Positions 45,602 to 57,509 of a stretch of DNA of 64,000 nt are shown here, piece by piece. The position numbers and the translations under genes were made by a program. Numbering within the stretch: position 1 is the stretch's first letter; each line of letters starts with the position of its first letter. Source of the stretch: Dryomyza anilis (lineage: Eukaryota > Arthropoda > Insecta > Diptera > Dryomyzidae); contig OX638131.1 in NCBI GenBank assembly GCA_951804985.1, forward strand, positions 105,110,464 through 105,174,463, written 5' to 3'. Below the pieces are notes generated by a model that had not been told where the DNA came from, did no database searches, and saw only the letters and a list, made by a program, of their open reading frames with translations.

Positions 45602-46330
45602 TTATACCCTACACTAAGAGTGAAAGGGTATATTCAGTTTGGTACGCCGTTTGTAACACCCAGAAGGAAGCATCTCCGGTATGGAAAAGTATATATATTC
45701 TTGATCAGCATGACCTCCTGAGTCGATTTAGCGATGTCCGTCTGTCCGTCTGTCTGTCTGTCCGTCTGTCCGTCTGTCTGTCTGTCTGTCTGTCTGTTGA
45801 AATCCCTACTACTTTTAAAATTGAAGAGCTAGATAAATGAAACTTATAACTTAGATTACTAATATACCTACGCTGTATGTGCGAAAAAATTGGTCCATTG
45901 TGACCTATAATCCGACCACTTATGTTCAAATACCTCATATAAAATGTACATAAAATGATCAATTCTTACGTATACGTGCTTAGATAAACTTTTTTGGTCA
46001 AATATATATTGATGTCATGCTCAAATACATGATAATAATGTTTTCCGGCGAAAAGACTTGTGGTTCACAAAAAAAAAATCGAAATTCGGTACACCTACCC
46101 ATTTGTAAATATGGGTATCAAATGAATGGAAATTCTTCATCGATTGAATGTTTGTAATTATTTTCAGGATTCGTATACCCTGGTGACCTATATATCACTT
46201 TGAATGGTAACCACACATATGTGTAGGGTATTTATAGTCGGCTTAGACCGACTATAATTTTGATAATCCTAACTATCATAATTATACCTACTTTAAAATT
46301 TCCCATGTGATCTAACCTTCCCAACTGGTT
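45602..46330 (+). mobile_element. mini-me / INE-1-like element, copy 3
   Basis: Near-identical to copy 1 at 11854 across the 5' hairpin, core, GTCY run (45737-45797) and 3' hairpin (about 46237-46260), with the same boundaries. The high similarity to copy 1 and lower similarity to copy 2 suggest two of the three moved or were converted recently. Confidence 0.9.
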
Positions 46331-46516
46331 ATTTATAGACATTCCATCAAATTCTGAAAACAGTAGAATTCGGTTTTGTATATTTTTACATGGCTTATTT
46401 CAAAATATTATTTAAAGTATTCTCAATGAAATAATATAGAAATCAGATCAGAATCTCAATTCTGTAAAAAGTGAAAGTTCAAAATAAGTATGTAAAAAAT
46501 CACGTGAATATATATA

Positions 46517-46549
46517 TCTATATATAAAACTCTTGGTCTGTCTGTCGGT

Positions 46550-46581
<32 letters not shown>

Positions 46582-47392
46582 TCCAGCATCACGTCTAAAC
46601 CGCTGAACCGATTTAACTGAAATTTCGCACCAGGACACTATGGAGTCCGGAGGGTGTCATAGGCTATATATGGGCGGGATTGGACAAAGGGACGTGACAC
46701 CTACCATACAACCTAAACATTCCAAACGACATAACTCAGCACATACACAAGCTAAACAGATGAAAAAAAATTCAAATACAAAAAAAATATATACAAAAGC
46801 AACCACACATTAAAATTCACCACAATGAAACTCACCACACTAAAATGCACCACTCTAAAATTCACCACACTAAAACTCACCTCACTAAAACTCACCACAC
46901 TAAAACTCACCACAATAAAATTCACCACACTGAAACTCACCACAATAAAATTCACCACACTAAAACTCACCACACTAAAACTTACCACACTAAAACTCAC
47001 CACACCAAAATTCATCTCATCTAAACTCACCACACTGAAACTCACCACACTAAAAGTTCTACAGTGAAAATCTCTACTGGGAAGAATTCTACGCGAAAGA
47101 TTTCTACCGGGAAGAATTCTACGGGAAAGCGTTCTATGGGGAAGAATTTTACATGGAAGATTTCTACTGGGAAGAAATCTAGGGCGAAATATTCTACGGG
47201 GAAGCGCAGCCTGAGAAAGAATTGTCTTTGAGAATAGTTTTTTTTTTTGGCGGAGAATTATTATTTGGTTATTACATTTATAAAATCCATAAAAACTTCC
47301 ACAACGAAGCACGGGCCCCTGTGGCACGGGCCCTCGCTCCATATCTTTGAATTCACAAAATCTTGGCACGAGTGGTGCACGGGTCCAGCTAG
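46517..47392 (+). mobile_element. Non-autonomous Helitron, 876 bp
   Basis: It starts TCTATATATAAAAC after an A and ends GGGTCCAGCTAG before a T, matching the Helitron rule of 5'-TC, CTAG-3' and insertion between A and T. The 5' part has the (GTCT)n run and the ACGTCTAAACCGCTGAACCG phrase common to insect Helitrons. No Rep/helicase is present. The interior is two 15-bp minisatellites (46805-47055 and 47060-47225), and the 3' part carries repeated CACGGGCCC blocks. A 205-residue minus frame (46752-47369) is a by-product of the 15-bp period. Confidence 0.85.
46805..47225 (+). repeat. Two adjoining 15-bp minisatellites inside the Helitron
   Basis: First ACCACACTAAAACTC, about 16 units, the reverse complement of the unit at 1.9-2.6 kb. 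Then a degenerate GGGAAGAATTCTACG, about ten units. Both keep a 15-bp step, so the pentapeptide pattern of the minus frame (RRILP, SVVSF) runs through the junction. Confidence 0.85.
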
Positions 47393-48775
47393 TTTATATA
47401 TATATATAACAAAAATTGAGTTCGATATTGTGATTAGAGTCTTGAAATCCAACGCAAAATTATATTAAGATCGCGTTAATTCAAAATTTTTTTAAATCCA
47501 AAATTAAATTAAAAACCCAACATCAAAGATTATATTCTTCAAAACAAAAAAAAAAAAAACAAAAAAACAAACAAAAAACCCAAGAAACCCAAAAGTAAGA
47601 TTTATAATGGTCATCACAAAACTATCAAAACATATGCAAAACCACTTTTATTTAATCCCTTTTTTAAGATGCAAATTAAAACTGGTTTCACACCTTGACT
47701 GGTCAACCAAAAAAAAATAAAAAGATGTCCTCCCGTCAAGACTGTGTGAATCTTTTATGCATTATTGAAAGCCACAAATTACAAATGCTTAATGGTTTCT
47801 GACAGATTTACTACCATTTTTAACTACTTAGCGTAAATCACAGCAGCACAGATAAGTTTCGGAAAAAAAGAACCCAGAAAAAAGCTGTAACAGAAATTGC
47901 TTAAATTAAAATACAAAAAGGTCATAAATTTCAAAGATATGTTGACAAATCTAAAATAAATCACTTACATTATGTTGACAGCCAACAGAAAAAAGAGGCA
48001 TCTTTTTAAGTTCAAAAAAAAAGGTAGACGACGGACACAGCACATGTCATTTGTCGTATAAATTACGTTATCAAGTTTTTTTTCCGAGATTCGTTTTCAA
48101 ACATCTTGGGTTTCGTTGTGCATCCAGCTTAGTGTTAATTGTGGTGACGATGTTGATCATATGGGTTACTCAACGAATATCACATGTAACAGAGGTGGGC
48201 TGTGCAGCCAGCTGAGCCAGAAGCTTGATAAATGGTTTTAAAAATAGCTATAAAATCAATGCATTTTCAATTTTACCCTTTTTTCTTGTGGCTGGGAGGT
48301 AAGACAGAAGGCGATGCCGCCGCCTTAATGGAATGAATGTGTATTGGAGCAGGCCTTTAAGCAGCCTAAGATTAATAATAATTTATTATAGTTAATTAAT
48401 GTTAAATGCATAAATTAATTTGTAGAAATGCTTAAGATTGTATTCAGGCTAATTAATCATGTTGCGCCATTCAAAGACATGTGTATAATGCTCATGATAA
48501 GTTAATGAAGTTGGAAAAATGTGGTAGATAATTATATTTTGTATCTATCATTTGGTTAAATTGATACTATAACAAATATGTTTCTACAAAATATGTACAT
48601 AGTAAAATATATTTGTTAGAATTCTATTTTTGTATGATTGTGCAATATTTGAGTTCTTTTTTTAACTATTAATCGAAAAAAAAATTATCTTATTCATTTC
48701 TCATACATAAATTCTATATAATTGGTGGCTGCTTGCATGTCGAAGCAATTAGTTGTCGAAGCAAATTTGAAATCA
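47393..48775. other. Unique and AT-rich sequence, no gene supported
   Basis: Nothing recognised. 48100-48370 is GC-richer and non-repetitive. No RNA gene is seen. Confidence 0.45.
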
Positions 48776-49905
48776 CTACACTCGAAATAAAATCAGCTGA
48801 AAACACACGAAATATTTTGTGTATTTTAGGAAAAATTCGTGAAATTTAACTACGAAATATTTCGTAGTATACATGAAACAATTTATGAAATAATTATGAA
48901 GTTTATTTGTGTATTTTAAGAAACTATGTTTACCTACGAAAGTCATTCGCATATAATACGAAGAATTGTAATTTTTCGTACTTTATTGAATACTTTATTG
49001 AATACTTTTACGAAGATGTTCGTACTTGTAACGATAGCAGTCACACATTTTATGAAACATTCGTAAATTATGAATAAATTTATAATATTTACGCTTAATT
49101 TAATAATTTTACGAATATATTTGTACATGTTACGAATATATTCATATTTTGAATGAAACCTTCGTAACTTTACGAATATATTCGTAATATTTGTATTTCA
49201 TTACTATGTAATTTGACACTTTTGACACAAAGAGAACTTCACAGAACACAAACTAAAACTATCTGCTTGGGACAGCTAGGCCAATTTTAGTAATTGTTCG
49301 TAAAAAATACGAATGTTTTGCAAAATTATAAATTATAATGTACGAATGTTTAGTAATCGTAAAATATAATTCAAAAATTTTTAATGAACAAATATTTGTA
49401 AAATTTATTAATTTTGTAGTAAAAAATTATAATAATTGAAATTATAACGAAAGTTTCATAATTTAAACGATATATTTGAGTTTTTTTTTGTTATCTTTAC
49501 TTTACGAATATTGATTTCTAATACAAACGAATAAGAATAAAATAAGAAATTACAAATATTTCGTAAAATTTACGAATTAGCTTAAACAATTTACGAAAGT
49601 TTAATAATTTATTCGTAATTCAAAATGTTTTACAAAAAAATTTTCGTAAAATTTATTAATTTCGTAATAAAAAATTATAATAATTAATAATATAATGAAA
49701 GTATCGTAATTTTAACGAAATATTTGTATATTTTTGTTATTTTTACATTACTAATATTGATTTATAATACATACGAATCGTTCGTACAAAATGTGTTCTA
49801 AAAAATAAGAAATTACAAATGTTTTGTGAATTTTACAAATTTTTCGTATACTTTACAAGCAAATATTTCGTGGCTTAGAAATTATTTTTAGTGTCAAATA
49901 TATGT
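48776..49905. mobile_element. Possible foldback element rich in TTACGAA
   Basis: The left edge (ACACTCGAAATAAAATC, then CACACGAAATATTT) is loosely mirrored by the right edge (AAATATTTCGTGGC, GAAATTATTTTTAGTGT). The interior is dominated by TACGAATATATTCGTA-type inverted phrases in both directions. No coding. Ends are imperfect and no target duplication is clear. Confidence 0.45.
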
Positions 49906-51540
49906 AGAAAATAGAAAATACTAATGGTTATAACAAATATTTGTTAAAACTACGAACATGTTAAATCGAACCGATAGTGTAATCAATTATGCTTGTAAAC
50001 AAAAAACTGGTTGAAACTACGAACAATAATTTGTTAAAAAAGATTCATTTGTTGAAAAAGTGTATTTTTCGACATTTAGTAAATTATATTGGTTGATATA
50101 CCAGAAAGAAAGAGAAGTTAGGAAATATTTCTTGAAATGAAGAATACTAATTTCTTGAAGTAATTTGTTAAAAATATTAAAATATTAAATGTTGATTTTC
50201 AACCTAACCAATAAACGAAATAAAGGCGACTTTAAAGAAGTTATCAGTTTTTTTACAAATAACATAAAGACAAAAATTGTCGCAACAGCTGATACTATAT
50301 TTAGAGTCGACTTTATTTTCGTATATTGATAGGCTAAATGTGTTGATAGAAAGATTTTGTTGAAAAAACAAAACTTTTTAAATAAAAATAATTTGTTAAA
50401 TCAAATTTTCGTTTAAGAAATAACAAAATACTTGTAAAATTAAATACAGATATAAAAAGACATTCGTGAAAAAATTATTTAAATATTCAGATATCAAAGA
50501 CCTGATTTATCGGAAGAAAAATGATTGTTGAAATGAAAATTTATTCAAGTATATTTTTTGTTGAAAGGATTTTCAAAGAGAAGAATATTGGAGAATGATT
50601 ACTTTTCTTGGGGAGAAGGATCTATTAGCAAATAAAATTAATAGAAATGAAGAATTTGTTAAAACAAAGTTACAAACAAATTTTAAATGATTAAAATAAT
50701 GAATGTAATTAATGTTAATAATTGTAACAATTTGTTGTTGTAACAAAGAATTTGTTGAATCGTACAAATTTGTTGAATCGTACAAATTATTCCTTTACTC
50801 GATTGAAAATACAATCAATTATTTGTCAAAAGTACATTTGTTGTAAAAGTGAATTTGTTGGAATAATAGTTATTACTAAAACGAACAATTTGTTAAAATA
50901 AATAATTTGTGGATATGTAATCAATTATTTGTTGAATAAATAAATTTGTTGTAAAAGAGATTTTTTGATAAATCACTTTTATTAACCAATAAAATATGCT
51001 AAAATGAAAAATTTGTTGAATCAATTAGTTATAAAAAAAGTAAATAACTAAGTAAAAAATAACTAAGTAGAAAAATTTAATGGGTTTAATAAATATTTAT
51101 TGAAATAACGAATTGTTGAATCGAGCAGATAGTAGATCAATTATTTTTTTAACAAAAAATCGTTTAAAACTACAAACAATTATTTGTTGAAAAAATAAAA
51201 TTTTCGTAAACAAGAAAAATTTGTTAAAATGAGCATTTGTTAAAGCAATTAAATTAAAAAAATGACATTACCAAAATATTGAAACTGGCAAATAACAATG
51301 TGTATAACAAACATTTGTTTAAGCAACGATTTTGTTAAAACAAAGAATTTGTTTAATCGACGAAATAGTGAAATCAGCAATGCTTGTAATCAAATAAATT
51401 GTTAAAATTTCGAACAATAATTTGTTGAAAATCGAATTTGTTAGCATGACTAATTAGTTCAATGAATAATTTCTTGATATTAAAAATATAATTTGTTGCA
51501 ATGCTCTTAGAAAGACCAATCACTGGCCTGTTGCATTTAA
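49906..51540. repeat. Degenerate TTTGTTGAA-type repeats
   Basis: Phrases such as AATTTGTTGAATCG, TTTGTTAAAA and CAATTATTTGTTGAA recur irregularly, suggesting a very old tandem array. No regular period could be read by eye. The minus frame 51374-51571 and others have no motif. Confidence 0.45.
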
Positions 51541-52240
51541 TTGAGGCTCGCACACACACACACAAATACATCAGTTTAATGTGTCTGTCTGTTAGTATGA
51601 GTGTGTGTATGTGTGTTTAAATAATAAATTAGCATGTGCAGCACTGCAAATTGATGTGATAATAAGACCGACACGAAAACGATGTTGCCAGCCATGAATT
51701 GTGGCTGCTTTGATGTTGTGGCAGCAACTTGCAAGTGGATGTTGATGCTCATCTTGTTGTTGTTGATGATGATGATGATGGTGGTGCTGTTGATGTTGGT
51801 AGTGTTGTTTTCTGTTGCCTTGTTTGTTTTTCTTTTGTTGCTATTTTCTTTCTGTTGCATTTTGTTGGTTTTTCGTTGTTATTTTTTCTTCTTGCTGTTG
51901 ATTTTATTGCTGTCGCTGTTGTTTGGTTAGTTGCTTGGTCGATTTCTGTTGCTTTTGCTGCTATTGCTGTTACTGCTGTTGCTCTGTTGATGTTTTCTGT
52001 GTGCAATTATTTCTGTGGCAGGTGCAATTTTTCTGCTGTTGCTGCTGCTGTGTTGTTGTCGCTGCTGTTATTTGACATGCAAATGTTGTTAAATGGTGTG
52101 AATGAGCTTGTTGTTTTATAATTTCAATGCGAAGAATAAATTTGGTTCGTGTTAAGTGCATAGTCGTTGTTTGAATGGGGAAACATTTGAGGTGGGTTTT
52201 TATAAAACTATTTGTAATCAGCAATAATTAGTGGAAATTA
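51541..52240. other. Unique island with TTG/CTG trinucleotides
   Basis: CA run at 51549-51565, GAT run at 51765-51780, and dense TTG/CTG/GCTGTT runs at 51700-52060. Long overlapping frames on both strands (for example 51729-52121 and 51749-52006) are hydrophobic or Thr/Gln-rich translations of the repeats and are not called as genes. Confidence 0.5.
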
Positions 52241-53380
52241 ACACGATTATGGTAAAACTCACAATTTTAATTTTTCATTTCCAATTTATTTAATAGTATC
52301 AACAAACTAAAAATATCAATTTAAAGTTGATATTTGAGTTTTCAACTCGAAAAAAAAAACAGTACCGAAAAGCAGCAACAGAATATAGAGAAAGTATGTA
52401 CAAAGAGAAAAATTAAAAAAATTTGATCTTCGAAAAATTGCTCTCTATATCATTCAATTCATATAAACTTGTCTAAAATGGAATATCAAATTTTGAAATT
52501 TATAGATCTAGTTTGATATACTTTTTAAATATTTTTATTTAATTATGAAAAGCTTATATACTATGCCAAATAAAAATAAACCTTAAAATTTATATTTTGA
52601 GCATTTGCCTTGGCCATAACTTTAGTCAGATCCATTCAAATTTCATTAGTGTTGTTTCAAAATATTAACAAAATAATTAGGTCAATGTTTGATATCTTTA
52701 AAATGAGTATATCCAAAATATATTGAAAAACACAAGAATTTCTATATGTTTTTTTAAGGCAATTCCAAATTTTTATGCAATATAAAAAAAAAAATTTAAA
52801 AATTAAACTCTTTATGAGAATCTTGAAGTCTATTGTTAAATACTTAGATCGTAAATAATTAAAAAAAATTATTAATTTTTTGTCTAGTATTATTGAAACC
52901 TCTTTATTTAAATCGATGTAATATCGATAGAAACAAATTAATTACCTGCCTCACATTTATTTTGTAAAGAATGAAAAATTTTAATATTTGTTAAATTTGG
53001 AATTTTTCTTCTATATTTCAAAATGACGAATATTGTTGAAATATTAAAGATAACAAAAAATCCAAATTTAGATAAATTAGAAAATTACCCAGTAAGCCAT
53101 TCGTTTCGATATCGTAGCGAGATCAATGCGAGAAGACGGAGAATTCACACGATATCTGGCACATTCTCGTAGCGACATCGATAACCTAATTTGACCTCAG
53201 AGTTATCTCGTTACTGGTAGCTAAGATCTCTCTTAATATGAATATCATTCATTTTCAGATTTTATTCCCATTTGAAATACAACTATTAGCTACTTTAAAA
53301 ATCAATTAAAATTCGCTAAATGCAAATAAAAGCTGTACATGAATTGATATCGTACAACCATTTTCATATCATACTCATTG
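52241..53380. other. AT-rich sequence, nothing recognised
   Basis: No gene. A short GC-richer patch at 53095-53200 (GATATCGTAGCGAGATC, TCTCGTAGCGACATCG) contains two similar phrases about 68 bp apart. Confidence 0.4.
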
Positions 53381-53606
53381 CACAGAAAAAAAAACATCAT
53401 CATATTAATGAATTTCGTTCTTTAACCCATGATTCATTGAAGAATGATTCATAATATTGATATCTACAAAACATTAATGTTATGAATTCATTATCAATTT
53501 GATGAATGACCTAAAAAATATTATTTAATATGTGTAGAATACAACTTCATCTTATTAATGTGCATCATATTAATGAACAAATACATATAAAACATATTTG
53601 TACATC
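53381..53606 (+). mobile_element. CACAGAAA-family MITE, left part
   Basis: CACAGAAAAAAAAACATCAT, GATGAATTTCG-like and CCATGATTCATTG phrases follow the left end of the 60103 element in order. The foldback element next to it seems to have inserted here; I could not place the right end. Confidence 0.5.
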
Positions 53607-54534
53607 ATATCGTCAATGTCATGCAAAAGGGGCGAATGTGCATTATTAAAAATGTTGGGAAATCAAATTTTAAAGTTTGAAGTGCTTTAAAAATTTTCAA
53701 AATTTATATTTTTTTCAATTTTTTCTTTTATTTTGGTTTATTTGTCAATTATTATAACGTATGTAAAATATCTTTAGATTTGGACAACCTACTGAATTAT
53801 AAATACGGATTTTGTGAGACTTTATCCTGATCAAAACGCAAATATTTTTGTTTTTTATGCTATAACTTTTTATTAGCGCAAGATAAAATGGTAATGTAAA
53901 GGCATTAATTTTTTGATTTTAAAGCACCTATCTATTGGCATGAATTATTAAAAATATTTTGTCAAACATTACTGTTTTATCATGGACCAATAAAAAATTA
54001 TAGCAAAAAAACGAAGAAATTGGAAAAATTGAAAATCTTGTCATGCCAAAAGGGCGAATCTTTTCGTTATTTTGCTATAACTCTTTGGTACTAGATAAAA
54101 TAGTGATGTAAAGGCAATTATTGTTTGTTTTCAAAGCAACTATCGATCTGCATTATTAATTACAAATATTTTGTCAAAAAAAATTCCTGCAAATAACAAA
54201 TGGCAAATTAATGTTAGGCAAAATATTTTTAATTAATGATGCATATCGATAGGTGCTTGGAAAACAAACAATATATGCCTTTACACCACTATTTTATCTT
54301 ATACCAATAAAAAGTTATGGCGAAAAAACCAAAAGATTCGCCCTTTTGGCATGAACAGAATTTCAATTTTTCAAATTCGTCCTTTTGGTTTTGTCTTTTG
54401 TGGCTAGAAATATCCAACAAAATGACACGCGATTTTTGCACAGCATACTTGAGGATCAACTACATTCAAAAATGTAAAAAAAGCTAATGTCAAAAATTGC
54501 ACATTCACCCCTTTGGCATGATAGTGACGATATT
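53607..54534. mobile_element. Foldback transposon with repeated termini, about 930 bp
   Basis: The outer inverted ends are about 35 bp (ATATCGTCAATGTCATGC then AAAAGGGGCGAATGTGCA; right end CACATTCACCCCTTTGGC then ATGATAGTGACGATAT). The motif CATGCCAAAAGGGCGAAT returns at 54044 and, inverted, at about 54335. The inner segments 54044-54180 and 54205-54352 are near-complementary. A more diverged copy of the same sub-repeat lies at about 53840-54000. Repeated sub-units in inverted order are the hallmark of foldback elements. There is no frame. Confidence 0.75.
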
Positions 54535-56050
54535 GAAAATATAAATTTTTCTTTAATTTTTTGTCATACTTTTCAAGTAGTTCTTATATGTTATTTCTTA
54601 TAAAAAGTTCGCTCAACATGGATAATTAGTAAAATGTTTTTAATATATTTATACTTTTATTAATAAAAAAATGTTTGATCAAAAATATATATAACAAAAT
54701 TTTTTTTTTGCACGAATCTTTTACTTATGGATTTTTTTTTTCGGAGAATTTTGCACAAAAAAATATTTTTTAAAATTTCTTTTAGAATATTTTTTTGTTT
54801 AAATTTTAATTTCGATTTTTTTTATTTTTGATAATTCGTAAACATGATAATTTCGATAACAACGTAAACAATTAATGGACATTATTTTATTTTGAAAAAA
54901 AAAAAAATTAGTCTTTTTCGAAATAATATTTATAAAATAAGCAAGCCGTATTTATCAATTAATTATTTTTCGAAATTTGAAATTTAATACCTCTTATTTT
55001 CATCATTTAATTTAAATTAATTTGACCAACATTTACAATCGATTGGATAACAGTAACCTGTCCCTCATGATCTTTTTTGGTTATATACTTTATTCAGAAA
55101 GAATAATGTCATAGTTTTACTGTTTACACAGAATCCAACTATTAAAAATTTTTCAGTTTTTTTTTTTCAGAGGTTCAAATAAACAAAAATGAGACAAACC
55201 TATAAAATGTATTCTTTTCTGCTGTAACACTCTGTATATGAATTACATAATATTCTTATTATTACCAGTACTTTCATGATTCTACATATTTATCGGTGCA
55301 AATTTTTTGTTTTGCTTTCTGGGTTGTGAAGATATCCGATATCCATTACAAAGACTCTTACAATAAAGAACTAAAATTTACATATATTATATGTGAACGA
55401 GTCTCCTTCTATTCATTATCGATATATATCATTTTGAAGAAAATTTAATTAGGTGGAAAATCATCTTTGACCCCCCTTCGAATATCCATATTCGTATATA
55501 GAGATATAAAGAAAATTTAGTTTAATAGCCTGATTTCTTTGGATCCTTTAAAGCGCTTGTAATATTTTAAAATCCTATAATATATATCATCTTTGATCCC
55601 TCAACTAATTTCGATTTCCGAGATGTAGAGATTTAAAGAATATTTAGTTTGATGGCTCTATTTCTTTGGAACCGCCTCTATGAATTTAAATTTATGAGAT
55701 ATAAAGCAGAGATGGAGCGATTACTATAGTTTAAACGCGATATGAAATATGGAAAATCCACCTATATTTTTGAAAAATTCAATGTTTCTGTTTTTTGTAA
55801 ACCGATAAATTTGGTTTCTTGATTATTTTGGATATTAGTAAAACGGTAAGATTTAAAAAATAAAACCGTTTTTTCGGTTATTGTTTCATTCCCTAGTTTA
55901 TTAAAATGCTTTTTCTCACAAACTTTGTCAAATTTAATAATACTTTTTATTAAAATTATGAATTAATCTTCAATACAATAAAACATTTTTAAAAACGTTT
56001 TTTTTATAAATGAATTTTTGTATACCTTACTTTATATCTTGCTCTACCAC
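54535..56050. other. AT-rich sequence with one short tandem duplication
   Basis: At about 55455-55535 and 55585-55675 the phrases ATCATCTTTGA, AGAGATATAAAGAA, TTTAGTTTRATRGC and ATTTCTTTGGA recur in order about 130 bp apart. Otherwise nothing recognised. Confidence 0.45.
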
Positions 56051-57360
56051 TTTCTTTTTTTCACATTAGTTAAATTATTTGACAAGATTTTTCTTACTTA
56101 CACCATTGCCCTACCATACATCAAATAGTTTCTGTCAAGCATTCTGTTCTATACACTCTTGTCCTATATATCTTCTTCTTCCAGCTGGAAAACTCTTAAG
56201 CCACAAATATATAAACATTATTTCTCATGATAAATTAACTCCTAATGACTACGCATATATAGTACTTTGTACAAAAACTGCAAAATAACAAAAATTATTA
56301 ATAATTCCGAAGCGTGGAAAATAAAAATATAAATGAACGAAAAAATGATACCAATCAACCAACAACAGCAACTTTGGCAATCACTCATTGTCATCATTTA
56401 ATATGCCAACGTCATCATTTCACCATTTCATCAATTAATTATTTAGCATTATTATTAAAAATACAACAACAACAATCTGTAGAAGGTACAACAACAATTT
56501 CTAAAAGTCAAATACATTACGGTAAAAATTCACAAGGACTCTGAAAGACGAGAACAAAAAAACAAAACGCAGACAACATCAAAATGTATGCCCAACCGAA
56601 GGACGAAACGTTGAGTGGAAAAAATCATGCGCCATCATTATCATCAGCGCCAGCGACGGCAGAAGCAACAGCAGTAGAATGAACCGACCAAACGACATCA
56701 TTTATCATCAACCTGTCTGTCTGTCAAAATGTGCTGTCGGCCGGACGGCCGCGTGCAATGCAACTGACAGCCGCGCGCTCCCTTTTGACAGGCAGCCAAT
56801 GTTGTTGTTGTTGTTGTCGCAGGAAACTCACTGTCGAGGGCGACGGCTTCAGTATCCTTGGCGCTGTCAAAAAATTATTATGCCTATTAATTTAGAAGCA
56901 AAACGACGACGACGACGTCGACGATATCGACTTCAACGTCGGTGGCTCGTTTACATGTTGCTGTTGTTGTTGGCGATGGTGGTGTTGGTGTTATTGGTGA
57001 GGGTGTCGCTGAGGCTCATTCATTTTGTCAGTAATTTATCCTGTCAGTCTGTCATTATGCGAAATAAATATAAAAAAATGAAATATTATAAAAATACAAC
57101 TCACGGCAAACAGCAAAATAAATTATCGCATCGATCAAAAATCATTATTAGCGCACAGCAACAACAACAACGATGACTGTGCAGACAGCAATTGATATCA
57201 TAAAAATTTTGCGCCAATTTCAATTTCCCAAAATGAAACCTATAGAGCAAAAGAAACCCTAAACAACTTTTCGTAAAATTATAAATCATAAAAGTTGCTG
57301 TTGTGTTGAGGGGTTGCAGTTGTTAGTTATTGTTGTTGCTGCTCTTGACGAGCACGAGTC
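56051..57360. other. Unique GC-richer island, TGACAG-rich
   Basis: Contains CAA/CAG and TTG runs and a GC palindrome GGCCGGACGGCC near 56739. TGACAG or its complement occurs at 56721, 56765, 56786, 56864, 57041 and 57049. The 165-residue frame 56679-57176 has an Arg run and a Leu/Val-rich stretch that follow from trinucleotide repeats, and I do not call it a gene. A regulatory role is a hypothesis. Confidence 0.45.
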
Positions 57361-57509
57361 ACTTAAAAGCAATCAATTTTTAGCCACAAGGAAAAATACA
57401 AAAAAAAAAATTACCCTCTTACACACGCCAGGCATGTTTTGGTAATGCCTTCCGGCATGACTATTTCAACAAATAAATGTAGAAGAGTGTGTGCGAAAAA
57501 TTGTGCAAT
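57361..57509. other. Short unique linker
   Basis: No feature recognised. Confidence 0.3.

Noticed and set aside
46237..46260. Hairpin TATAGTCGG..CCGACTATA as a bacterial-type terminator
   Set aside because: It is the conserved 3' hairpin of mini-me elements and occurs in each copy; the context is eukaryotic.
51729..52121. 130-residue hydrophobic frame
   Set aside because: It is a translation of TTG/CTG/GTT repeats, with overlapping frames of similar length on both strands; composition explains it.
56679..57176. 165-residue frame with Arg run and Leu/Val-rich segment
   Set aside because: The Arg run, Leu run and Gln run each come from a trinucleotide repeat, no domain is recognisable, and the region reads better as unique non-coding DNA.
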